64,000 nt of DNA from Alishewanella agri BL06 (lineage in GTDB: Bacteria > Pseudomonadota > Gammaproteobacteria > Enterobacterales > Alteromonadaceae). Below the pieces are notes generated by a model that saw only the letters and a list, made by a program, of their open reading frames with translations, ran no database searches and was not told the DNA's origin. The stretch covers positions 409,842-473,841 of the forward strand of contig NZ_AKKU01000026.1 of NCBI RefSeq assembly GCF_000272005.1, given 5' to 3'. The translations under genes were made by a program, and so were the position numbers. Below are positions 26,345 to 40,896 of this stretch, in pieces. How positions within the stretch are numbered: position 1 is the stretch's first letter; every line of letters starts with the position of its first letter.

Positions 26345-28297
26345 TTATTCTTCCGGACTGATAATGCGTAGCTGCTGGCGATAACTGAGGTTACCTTCGG
26401 CGTCGGCACTGCAAGCGCCGTCTTTACTCAGCCGGATCAGATAAGGTGGCTCACTGACGGTGGCACTGTGAAAGTTGCTGCGGCACAACGAGCGGCTAAG
26501 GCTACGGTAGTGATCGCGGCTAAATAGCGGGCTCTTGCTATGCAGCGGCTCGGCCTGCTCGGTCAGCGGCGTTTTAGCGGCGGCGGGCACCAGCGTTAGT
26601 GTTACCTGTTGGGGCACATTCTCTGCCTGGGGCGAGGACTCAGCCGGGGTTAAAGTCTCAGCCTGGGGCAAGGTCTCTGCTTGCCAGACTAACGTATCGC
26701 CTGCTGTCAGGGTGTAGGTGTGCGCCAGTAACTGCGTTTTGCTCGACTCTGACTGTAACTCGCTGACATAGACCTCACCGGCGCCGCGGGCAGCCATTTG
26801 CACCAGCCCTGTGGCATAGTGGCCCAGATCGACCAGCATGGCACTGGCTTCATCGACACCAAAAGCCAGTCTGGTTTGCGTTGCCTGCTGTAGCACTAAG
26901 AGCCGGGCCTGACGGCCGCGCTCGGCAAAATGGGTATCCAGCACACCGAGCGGGAATAATCCCAGGCCACCGGCCGCGGTATAGGTAAGCTGGCGCTCAC
27001 TTAAATTATCCGGGCAGCGGTTTTCTTTGCGACAACCCGGCCAGGGCGCAGGGCCCGCTACCGCGCCATATTGTAAGGCATGATAGCTGTCGCCGTTGGA
27101 AATCATCGGTACCGCTGCCAGCTGAGGTGCCAGCCACTGATTGCCGCTCATCACTGCTGTACCAGCGCTGGTGCCACCAACCAGCAGCTGCTTGTTGGCA
27201 ACGGCACCGAAAATCGCGGTTAGCTCCGGGCTGGCAGAGCCGTCCGCAAAGCGCAGCGCCTGATAGGTCAGACTTTGATCACCGCCATTAAAGAAAATGC
27301 CATCAGCCGCAGCAATTTTTGCAACCAGGGCTTTACTGCCTGCCTGACAGGCCTGCAGCTTAAGTGCGTAAAGATCCGCATAAACCTGTTCACGGCGGTA
27401 GCTACCATGGATGTCCGCCAAAAATTGCGGCAGCGCCTGACAATTTTGCGCCTGCATCGCCGCCTGCAAGGCAGCGGTTAGCGGTAGCCACTCTACCTCT
27501 GCGCCAGCCTGGCGAAAGGCATCCAGATAAAAATCCACCGCAGCAAAGGGATCCCGTGATGAGGCGGTCACCATGAGCAGTTTTGGCGCACTGCGCCCTT
27601 TATTGCTGGCTTTCGTTGCCGCCAGACGCACAAACTCACGGTACAGTTCAGCCGAGTGCTGATCCGAAGTCTGTGCTAAATCAACGTGTTCAGTTAAGCG
27701 GTACTTGCCATCACTGCTCAGGGTCGGCACTTCCAGATAATCAAAGACGACATTTAACTCACGGTCAGACAGCTGTTGCCACAGGGTTTCACCATCCGGC
27801 GCTTGCTCTGTGGCCGGAGCCGCCCGCCACAGCTCGACCAACTGTTGTTCGGTTAGCGGAGCAGTATGTTCAGCAGCAAGTCGATTAAACAGCTGCACCA
27901 GCTGTTGCTGCAATGTTTTACGTTCAGCGCTGAAAACTTCCGCGGTAGCGAAATTTTGCAGCAGGCTCTGTTGCAACCAATACAAATTACCGGTTTTTGC
28001 CAGGGCGCTGAACTGAGTTTGTTCCAGGCAACTGCGGTTTGACATTGAGCTACAGGTGGCAAGACCGCCGCCCATTAACATCAGATCGTATTCAGGCTGC
28101 GGTAGGACTTGCGTCGGCGTGCTGGCGATATCCAGAATGCTGGGTTCAGGCTCAACAGCCGGCGTCGGTTCATCGGCGGCAGCCAACGGCTGTTCTGTCT
28201 GAGCGGGTTCCGGCTGCGGCTCAACCGCCAGTGCGCCCGGTACTGCCAGGCCAACCAGGCTGCTAACAAGCAGCAGCTTTATGCAGGAAAGACGCAT
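26345..28297 (-). CDS. cphE: Secreted cyanophycinase, peptidase family S51
   Basis: A 650-residue exported protein: signal peptide at 1-24 (ends GALA), an acidic Pro/Glu-rich linker to about 52, then a cyanophycinase-type catalytic region. Cyanophycinases cut the storage polymer cyanophycin (a poly-Asp backbone with Arg side chains) into beta-Asp-Arg dipeptides. Catalytic candidates are Ser377 in GGTSAGT, His456 in LDTHFAERGRQARL and Glu483 in GVDEASAM; IFFNGGDQ near 335 is also typical. It is longer than cytoplasmic CphB, with a large insert at about 100-230 and a C-terminal beta-rich extension carrying a PQAE-type repeat near 550. The ATG abuts the dipeptidase stop and follows AGGAGG. Export makes it a CphE-type enzyme for outside polymer. 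Confidence 0.85.
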   Translation of the reverse strand: MRLSCIKLLLVSSLVGLAVPGALAVEPQPEPAQTEQPLAAADEPTPAVEPEPSILDIASTPTQVLPQPEYDLMLMGGGLATCSSMSNRSCLEQTQFSALAKTGNLYWLQQSLLQNFATAEVFSAERKTLQQQLVQLFNRLAAEHTAPLTEQQLVELWRAAPATEQAPDGETLWQQLSDRELNVVFDYLEVPTLSSDGKYRLTEHVDLAQTSDQHSAELYREFVRLAATKASNKGRSAPKLLMVTASSRDPFAAVDFYLDAFRQAGAEVEWLPLTAALQAAMQAQNCQALPQFLADIHGSYRREQVYADLYALKLQACQAGSKALVAKIAAADGIFFNGGDQSLTYQALRFADGSASPELTAIFGAVANKQLLVGGTSAGTAVMSGNQWLAPQLAAVPMISNGDSYHALQYGAVAGPAPWPGCRKENRCPDNLSERQLTYTAAGGLGLFPLGVLDTHFAERGRQARLLVLQQATQTRLAFGVDEASAMLVDLGHYATGLVQMAARGAGEVYVSELQSESSKTQLLAHTYTLTAGDTLVWQAETLPQAETLTPAESSPQAENVPQQVTLTLVPAAAKTPLTEQAEPLHSKSPLFSRDHYRSLSRSLCRSNFHSATVSEPPYLIRLSKDGACSADAEGNLSYRQQLRIISPEE

Positions 28298-29503
28298 CTA
28301 ACCTCCTGTTGCGAATTGCTGCGGTTTTTCGAAGGTGCCATACACCCGTGGCCGTCCGTCCTTTACCAGGCAGCGGCCTTTGGCGATCACGGTGTCGATA
28401 CTCAGATCATGGCTATTGAGCAGCAGCATATCAGCATCTTTGCCAACTGCAAGCTGGCCTTTTTGTTTTAGGCCTAAAACCTGCGCTGGTGCCTGAGTTA
28501 CCGTGGTCAGGGCGGCACTCAGTGGCACCTGAAACTCCAGCACGGCGCTTTGCAGTGCCTGATGCAGGCTACGCACTGCACCCACTTCCAAACCGAGTAA
28601 ACGACCATCCGGGCTAAAAATCGGCAGACTGGCATTGCCATCCGAGCTCATGGTTAACTGCGTTGGGCTAATACCGGCAGCCAGGGCCCGGGCGACGGCG
28701 GCGGCGGCGGCCACTTCGCCATGCTGCAAATCGTAGGCGGTGGTGCTGGTGGTAAAATCAATCACGCCGCCCGCACGCGCGAATTCCAGGCCTGCATTAA
28801 ACAAGGCTTCGTTGCGGTTGATATGGGTCGGGTAAAATTGGCTTAAGCTTAACTCGGTGCCGGCTACCGCATCAAACAGCGGTTGCAGTAAGCTGTTGCC
28901 GCTGCCGACATGCACACTGACCACGCCGCCTTTGCCGGCCAGCATACCGCCAACCCGGGCGGCAGCGGCAACCTTGCGGATTTCGCTGATCGTTGGTTGT
29001 GACGAGCGGTGGTCGCTAATGGCAATTTCACCGACACCGATAATTTTATCAATCAGGATCAGATCATCGGTAATGTTGCCGGTTAGCGTCCGGCACGGGA
29101 TTTCATAAGAGCCGGTATGGCAATAGGTACTGATACCCTCGATGTCTAACGCATGCGCCTTCGCCAGCAAGTTGCTGAGGGTTCGGGTAGTGGCATCGGT
29201 ACCCAACACGCCAATGGCGGTAGTCACGCCGGCTAGAGTGGCATCGGTCAGCTGCATTTCCGGGGTCCGGGTAGCAAAGCCACCCTCACCACCGCCGCCG
29301 ATATAATGTACCAGAGAGTCAACAAAGCCGGGTACCAGTAACTTGCCGCTGCCATCGATCACTGTGATCGGTAAGTTGGTATCATTAAGCATTAAATTAT
29401 CGGCAATCGCCGCTATGGTATTACCGGCCAGCAGCAGATCCTTAGTGCCAAGCGCAGTAGGGGCATAGAGTTGTGCGCCCTTAATCAGAATAATCTGTTC
29501 CAA
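28298..29503 (-). CDS. iadA: Beta-aspartyl (isoaspartyl) dipeptidase, IadA type, altered metal site
   Basis: A 401-residue amidohydrolase that should cleave beta-aspartyl dipeptides such as beta-Asp-Arg to free amino acids. IadA motifs run through it: GGGGEGGFATRTPEM, GVLGTDATTR, GVGEIAISDHRSS, VHVGSG, PTHINRNEALF and MSSDGNASLP with the catalytic Asp. One oddity: the usual HxH metal pair reads L64-V-H66, so the first His is missing (CTG codon at 29312-29314). I set the start at TTG 29503 from the GAGG 5 bases upstream; a longer frame overlaps the permease gene. It lies 10 bases after the permease stop and abuts cyanophycinase. Confidence 0.88.
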   Translation of the reverse strand: MEQIILIKGAQLYAPTALGTKDLLLAGNTIAAIADNLMLNDTNLPITVIDGSGKLLVPGFVDSLVHYIGGGGEGGFATRTPEMQLTDATLAGVTTAIGVLGTDATTRTLSNLLAKAHALDIEGISTYCHTGSYEIPCRTLTGNITDDLILIDKIIGVGEIAISDHRSSQPTISEIRKVAAAARVGGMLAGKGGVVSVHVGSGNSLLQPLFDAVAGTELSLSQFYPTHINRNEALFNAGLEFARAGGVIDFTTSTTAYDLQHGEVAAAAAVARALAAGISPTQLTMSSDGNASLPIFSPDGRLLGLEVGAVRSLHQALQSAVLEFQVPLSAALTTVTQAPAQVLGLKQKGQLAVGKDADMLLLNSHDLSIDTVIAKGRCLVKDGRPRVYGTFEKPQQFATGG

Positions 29504-29513
29504 GATAACCTCA

Positions 29514-30998
29514 TTATTGGTAATTAATCGCCACCGCCAGCAGCATAAAAGCCGACGCCAGCGCAAATAGCCACAGTTGTAATTTCCAGGCAAATCTCAG
29601 CCAGACACTCCAGTCCACTCTGACGACACCCAGGCAGCCAATTAAGGCGGCGGAGGTGGGGATAATGCAGTTGGTCAGGCCATCACCGAGCTGAAATGCC
29701 AGTACGGCGATTTGGCGTGATAAGCCAAGCATATCGGAGAGCGGGGCAATCAGTGGCATGGTTAGCGCGGCCTGGCCGGAGCCGGAAGCGACAAAGAAAT
29801 TAAAAATAGATTGTAAAACCAGCATCAACCAGGCAGATAACCAGGCCGGAAAATCGCCCAGTGCCTGCCCGGAGTAAAACAACAGCGTATTGAGTACTGA
29901 AGGTTGCTCGGCATTATCACCACCGAGGATCAGCACTATACCCTTAGCCATGCCAACAATCAGTGCTGCCGGCAGCAATTCGGCCGCACCTTGTTTAAAG
30001 CCATCGGCTACTTCGTTTACGCGCATTCTGTTACCCAGTACCGCCACCATGCCAATGACCACCCCTATGGTGAAAAACTGACTGGCGATCTCCGGAATAT
30101 AGTACTCGCGCTGCGTCACACCCCAGATAATCCAGCACAGTCCGGCAAAAAACAGCAACAGGATCAGGCTGTCCAGACCGTTATAGCGGTGTTGCACGCT
30201 GCTACTTTGCTGCTGCCGTAACCGCTGATCAGTATGAAAACTCAATGAGCTTTCCGGTGTGGCTTTAATGCGGGCGGCATAGCGCATGGTATAAACGATG
30301 CCAAACAGTGTAAATACCGCCCACATGCCATAGCGTAACTCAGCGCCTGATAACAGCGGGATCTCGGCAATACCCTGCGCGATGGCGACATTAAAGGGGT
30401 TCATCCAAGAGGTAGCAAAACCGATCTGGGTTGCGACATAGGTCACCAGCACGGTCGTGATCGCATCATAGCCCAGTGCCAGCATCAACGGCAGCAGGAT
30501 GATACAAAAGGCGATAGCTTCTTCCCCCATGCCAAAGACCGCGCCGCCGAGCGAGAACAGTGCGAACATCAATGGGATAAACAAAAACTCGGTACGCCGG
30601 GTTTTTTCGATCAGCGCCACTATGCCATTATGGATAGCACCGGTTTTCATAATGATGCCAAAGGCACCACCGGTTAACAGAATAAAGGCCACTACCCCGA
30701 CGGCAGAGCCCCATTTATTGCCGGAAACCAGGCCTTCAAAGGCATAGTTAAAAAAGCCGATACCGCCGCCTTCAGCAAACAGCGGTACACCTTGTTGCTG
30801 CTCGGATGCAAACTGAAAACTTTGCGGGTCGAGTTTGCCTTTGGCTTTTATAGCGCCTTCGGTTGCTGCTGGCAATTCCGTCAGGCTAAAGCTGCCTGCC
30901 GGGATCAGATAAGATGCCAGTGCTGCCAAAATCATCACGAAAAACAGAATGACAAAGGCATCCGGCATCTGTGCCGGTTGTTTGGTTGATGGTGTCAT
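29514..30998 (-). CDS. YfcC-family permease of the cyanophycin operon, copy 2
   Basis: A 494-residue inner-membrane protein with about 12 helices, same family as 22481-23929. Shared marks are FGMGEEAIAFCIILLPLML, ATSWMNPFNVAIAQGIAEIPLLSGAELRYG and FFVASGSGQAALTMPLIAPLSDMLGLSRQIAVLAFQLGDGLTNCIIPTSA. Placed between an outer-membrane receptor and an isoaspartyl dipeptidase, it most likely brings beta-aspartyl dipeptides into the cytoplasm; this is inference from context. It begins 50 bases after the receptor gene ends and is followed after 10 bases by the dipeptidase. Confidence 0.88.
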   Translation of the reverse strand: MTPSTKQPAQMPDAFVILFFVMILAALASYLIPAGSFSLTELPAATEGAIKAKGKLDPQSFQFASEQQQGVPLFAEGGGIGFFNYAFEGLVSGNKWGSAVGVVAFILLTGGAFGIIMKTGAIHNGIVALIEKTRRTEFLFIPLMFALFSLGGAVFGMGEEAIAFCIILLPLMLALGYDAITTVLVTYVATQIGFATSWMNPFNVAIAQGIAEIPLLSGAELRYGMWAVFTLFGIVYTMRYAARIKATPESSLSFHTDQRLRQQQSSSVQHRYNGLDSLILLLFFAGLCWIIWGVTQREYYIPEIASQFFTIGVVIGMVAVLGNRMRVNEVADGFKQGAAELLPAALIVGMAKGIVLILGGDNAEQPSVLNTLLFYSGQALGDFPAWLSAWLMLVLQSIFNFFVASGSGQAALTMPLIAPLSDMLGLSRQIAVLAFQLGDGLTNCIIPTSAALIGCLGVVRVDWSVWLRFAWKLQLWLFALASAFMLLAVAINYQ

Positions 30999-31048
30999 AC
31001 AACTAACCTGTGTGCACAGGCTGCCGGCGGTGGCCGGCAGCCCTGAGT

Positions 31049-34018
31049 TTAGAAGAAGTAGCTAAAGGATAACCGATAGTTACGGCCCAGTGCATTGTGA
31101 TTGATGGAATCGAAGCCCCGGCTTGAACCATAAACCCGTGGCGGGTCGCGGTCGAACAGGTTGTCGATATTAAAGCTGACAGTGGCATTTTTAAAGTCAT
31201 AGCCAATATAACCGCGTACTGTGGTCCATGAGCTCACTTGCCGTTCACCATCAGGATTCAACACGCCAAGTTGCTCCATTTCCTCCAATTCACGCAGTCG
31301 CAGCCGGCTGATATCATCAGCATAGGACGCGGTATAACTTACACCTAAACCGCTAAAGAAGTCTTCGGCCCGCCACGACAGCCGCAGATTAGCGATATTG
31401 CGCGGATAGCGATAAGTGCCTACCAGCGACTCAATCTCGTCTGAGCCGGCTTTATTACGTTCAAAAGACAAATAGTGCGTCCAATCGATATCCACCCCAA
31501 GTTTACCCTGACCCAGGTCAAAACTATGGCTGAGTCGGGTGTCGATACCTTTTACCTGCTGACGGCCTACGTTATCTAACAAAATCACATGATCCCGGAA
31601 CAGCGGCAAGCTGGTGACCCGCGCCGGGGTGCTATTCACCCACTCGGTCAGAATTTGCTGCATATTGGCATTAGGATCAGTCAGGTTACGGCCTGCGCTA
31701 TCCAGCACCTCGCAAATGTTAAAGCGGTCACGGCCGACGGCCAGATCCGGATTGAGTGAAATACCAGTGGCTCCTTCCGGCACCAGGCCACAATGACGTT
31801 GTGTCACATCGGTAATACTGCGCGCCAGCGCAGCGGTCATATCGGTATCAACCAGTTTTTTGTGATCAAATTGCCAGTAGTCGACGGTCACCGTAGTGTT
31901 GCGGCCCGGGCTCCAGCCAAAACCAACGCTAACCGATTCTGAGGTCTCCGCCTGTAACTCCGGGTTGCCCAGCTCCAACACGTTCAAACTGCCAGTACCG
32001 CCCTGACCGCCGCAGTAAAACTGGTTTACTACCTCGTTGGCCGAACAATCATAACGGGCAGTAGTGGTACGCAGCTTGACACCCGCCTGAGTTAAAGAGG
32101 GCGCGCGGAACGAGCTGGCCCAAGAGGCGCGCAGTACCAGCTCATCGGTAGGCCGGTAAGTAAAGCCGATTTTCGGATTAAAGGTGCCACCAAAGTCGTT
32201 GTAGTGGTCGTAACGGCCGGCTGCCAGCATTTCTAACTGGCTGGTCAGAGGCACATAGAACTCACCAAACACCGCTGCCTGATTGCGACTGGCGCTGGAT
32301 AAGCTGGAGCCAAAACCAAAGACATCGACCAGATAGCCATTATCGAAGCGGGCCTGGGCGTTTTCGGATGGCTCGTCGGTGATTTTTTCGCGTCTTAGTT
32401 CAGCACCAAAGGCTGCCCTGACAAAACTGTCCCTGAATTCGAACAGATCGCCGCTAATCCGCGCATCCCAACCATAAAGGGTACTTAAACCATCACGGGT
32501 TGGCACTTCTTGTGCCAGCGCCAGTCTGGCGTCATTCGTGGCATCATTTTGTAAAAACGGATTATAAAAACCGACCAGATTAGTGCCAGTGGCACAGCTA
32601 AGCGTATTGCCGCTGCGGCTGGCGATACTGCCATCTGAGCAGAGCTCACCGGCGATAGCGGCATGATATTTATAGCGATTATAAATACCGGCTACGGCTT
32701 CCTGAGTCGACTTAGAGCGCGACACCAGCACGGCGCTTTCCCAATCCCAGTCGCGGTAAGTACCGGATAAGGCTGATACCAGTCGCAGTGCTTCAGTGGT
32801 AACCTCTACAGTGCGCGGCTCGGTAAAGCGGGCGTCAAACTGAAAGCCCCAAAGCCGCTGGCCGGTCGGGGAGAAAAACGGATCAATATAGATTTCGTCG
32901 TCACCAAAATAGATAAAACTATTATCACGGGTGGTGCCGGGAAAGATATCCAGCGCATTTTCCGGTACCCAGGCACCTTCGGCATCGTTTAGCTGGTTAA
33001 TCGGCGCCGGGCTGGAGACAGCAGTAGATTTGGTGCGGGTATAAAACACATCGGTCTGCCAGTTCAGGTTAGTGTTTAAATCTTTATTAAACATTAAACC
33101 GGCTGACGCGCTTTTAATGGGGCTGCGCAGTACATCATCTTCGTTCGGATAATAGGCGCAGATCTGCTCGCCAAACTCAGTGGTTACCAGTGGTGTCGGA
33201 CAGCCCGGCGTTGCTATTTCATTGCCGCTACGGGTCGAAAAGTAATAGATATTTGGCGTGCCTTTTGGCAGGTAAGAATAATTACTTTGTAAAATTGGCG
33301 TGCGGGTAAAGTCGCGATCTGTGGCGCGCAAGTCTTTGCGGTCGAACAAATCGGCAAATACCGTCAGATTGCCGCCTGCAACCTGCTGCCCCCAGATTAG
33401 GTTAAGGTTAGCCGTGCCTTCATCACTAGAGGCGGTGCTATTGGCATAGGACAGATTGACTTCGGCCTTGTCATAATCTTTTTTCAGAATGTAGTTTATT
33501 ACGCCAGCTACCGCATCGGCACCATAAATAGCCGAGGCACCGGTGGCCAGAATTTCAATGCGCTCAATCGCAGCAATCGGAATACTGTTAATGTCGACAA
33601 AGTTTTGCGTACCGGCCGCAAAAGAGGAGGCGGCAACACGACGGCCGTTAATCAAGGTCAGGGTTGAAGCCGGGCCTAAGCCACGTAATGAGGCGGCTGA
33701 CTGGCCGGCTGGCGTTGCGGTTGAGGTGGCACCACTTTCTGAGGTAGAGAAGGTGCCGTTACCGCCCCGGAGCTGACCAAGATCCTTCAGTAATTCATAG
33801 AGTGAGCCGGCGCCGGAGTTTTTAATATCTTCGGCCGACAAAACCACCAGCGGCTGCGCCCCTTCAAGGTCAACGCCTTTAATGCGCGAGCCGGTGACAG
33901 CAATCCGTTCCAGGCTTTTTGCTTCGTCAGTTGCTTCAGTGCTTTGTTGGGCAACAGCCGGTACTGCCATAGCTAAAGCGGTAGCAATAGCCAGTGAGAG
34001 AGGAGCATAGTGTTTCAT
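31049..34018 (-). CDS. TonB-dependent receptor heading the cyanophycin operon
   Basis: A 989-residue outer-membrane receptor: signal peptide 1-23 (ends AVAQ), a TonB-box-like region ERIAVTGSRI near 37, a plug domain (SAASLRGLGPASTLTLINGRRV, VDINSIPIAAIERIEILATGASAIYGADAVAGVINYI) and a large beta barrel ending YRLSFSYFF. The plug belongs to the class common in Alteromonadales and Xanthomonadales receptors for oligosaccharides and peptides. As first gene of the operon it probably imports cyanophycin fragments, mainly beta-aspartyl dipeptides or short oligomers, released by the secreted enzyme. A 455-base upstream region rich in dyads may carry its control. Confidence 0.92.
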   Translation of the reverse strand: MKHYAPLSLAIATALAMAVPAVAQQSTEATDEAKSLERIAVTGSRIKGVDLEGAQPLVVLSAEDIKNSGAGSLYELLKDLGQLRGGNGTFSTSESGATSTATPAGQSAASLRGLGPASTLTLINGRRVAASSFAAGTQNFVDINSIPIAAIERIEILATGASAIYGADAVAGVINYILKKDYDKAEVNLSYANSTASSDEGTANLNLIWGQQVAGGNLTVFADLFDRKDLRATDRDFTRTPILQSNYSYLPKGTPNIYYFSTRSGNEIATPGCPTPLVTTEFGEQICAYYPNEDDVLRSPIKSASAGLMFNKDLNTNLNWQTDVFYTRTKSTAVSSPAPINQLNDAEGAWVPENALDIFPGTTRDNSFIYFGDDEIYIDPFFSPTGQRLWGFQFDARFTEPRTVEVTTEALRLVSALSGTYRDWDWESAVLVSRSKSTQEAVAGIYNRYKYHAAIAGELCSDGSIASRSGNTLSCATGTNLVGFYNPFLQNDATNDARLALAQEVPTRDGLSTLYGWDARISGDLFEFRDSFVRAAFGAELRREKITDEPSENAQARFDNGYLVDVFGFGSSLSSASRNQAAVFGEFYVPLTSQLEMLAAGRYDHYNDFGGTFNPKIGFTYRPTDELVLRASWASSFRAPSLTQAGVKLRTTTARYDCSANEVVNQFYCGGQGGTGSLNVLELGNPELQAETSESVSVGFGWSPGRNTTVTVDYWQFDHKKLVDTDMTAALARSITDVTQRHCGLVPEGATGISLNPDLAVGRDRFNICEVLDSAGRNLTDPNANMQQILTEWVNSTPARVTSLPLFRDHVILLDNVGRQQVKGIDTRLSHSFDLGQGKLGVDIDWTHYLSFERNKAGSDEIESLVGTYRYPRNIANLRLSWRAEDFFSGLGVSYTASYADDISRLRLRELEEMEQLGVLNPDGERQVSSWTTVRGYIGYDFKNATVSFNIDNLFDRDPPRVYGSSRGFDSINHNALGRNYRLSFSYFF

Positions 34019-34423
34019 GGTTACACCTTTTTGGATAAGCAGGCAGCCGCACAGCCCTATGCATCAAAGTATGCATAGCAAAACGCTGTGAAGCCGCCAG
34101 GGGCTTCATTTTTGCTTTATGATTGTTATTTGGTTTTTTGGGTCAAACAAATAGAAAAGCAGGTACCACCACACTGACGATAGTCAGTGTCAGGTCAACC
34201 TGTTGCGTTTCTACTCGTTAAACCACTCAGAGAGGTAGTATGACGAGTAGTGATATGAGCTTAGCTTTACGGCTTTTTTTAACATATCGCTACTTTTAAC
34301 TAAAAGGATTAAAAAGTCAGTGAACCACCTTTATTCGATGGCTCCTTAAGTTATATGCCAGCTGTCTGATCCTGTCAAGCCGCTGTTGCAGATTTTTCGT
34401 TGCCTGCGGCGGCTGGTATTAGA
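34019..34423. promoter_or_regulatory. Dyad-rich leader/promoter region of the cyanophycin operon
   Basis: No gene is seen here. Three perfect 8-bp inverted repeats occur within 200 bases: CTATGCAT-N6-ATGCATAG (34057-34078), ACACTGAC-N4-GTCAGTGT (34171-34190) and CTACTCGT-N24-ACGAGTAG (34211-34250). There is also a TGAAGCC / GGCTTCA hairpin (34090-34109) with T residues on the plus-strand side. The first lies 39 bases before the receptor ATG and could be a leader hairpin; the second has the form of a dimeric repressor site. I could not assign a promoter or name a regulator. Confidence 0.45.
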
Positions 34424-34452
34424 ATAAAAAATGCCCGCGAGTGACGGGCATT
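34424..34452 (-). terminator. Rho-independent terminator of gltBD
   Basis: On the minus strand, stem AATGCCCG / CGGGCATT with a 7-nt loop is followed by TTTTATTCT, about 22 bases after the gltD stop codon. Confidence 0.9.
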
Positions 34453-34473
34453 TATTATTACAGCTTTGATAAA

Positions 34474-40360
<5,887 letters not shown>

Positions 40361-40896
40361 GACACGCCTCCAAACTTATCCTGAAATAAATAATTATATA
40401 AATATTTTGAATTATTATTCTTGTTGTTGTCTGTGCTACTGCTGAAAGAATTTGTCGGGTTGTCTCTCAGAGGTCAACGCGTTGCGGTCTTTAACTCGGA
40501 AGTTTTAGCCGTCTATACTTTTAGAGGTTAACAGGTATACCGACATTTAAAGCAAAAATCAAGCAGCTTGTCGCAGAGCGAAGCAGCGATTCTGCTGATT
40601 TTTTACCTAACTTAGCAAAATTGGTGTTTATGCCAGATATCTACGCTAAACGGCATGCCCGCTAGCAGCGATACTGCGGCTATCGCACCATCAGCTTGCT
40701 GAATAGCGCCGATATTTTTTAATAATTATGCTATGTCATCTGCCGGCATTTACGACCACTGCCAAGGCTGAGATTGGCAAAACAACAGTTAACCGTTAAT
40801 CTAGTTTGGTTTTTTATTTCAGGCTGCGGTATCAAGTGTAGATGCTAATACCGGAGCTGGCGAATCAGGCTTACTAACAGCGGGATCTCTAACCTT
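40361..40896. promoter_or_regulatory. Intergenic region between divergent gltB and arcB
   Basis: A 536-base gap with no convincing gene. The 60 bases next to gltB are very AT-rich, as for a promoter. At 40554-40604 there is an imperfect stem (AAATCAAGCAG-type arm against CTGCTGATTT, one bulge) with T runs on either strand; read towards gltB it could be a leader attenuator, but it may be chance. I see no recognisable Lrp or NtrC site. Confidence 0.35.

Noticed and set aside
34090..34114. Plus-strand terminator upstream of the cyanophycin operon
   Set aside because: The hairpin is followed by T residues, but there is no plus-strand gene before it, so a leader or regulatory structure is more likely.
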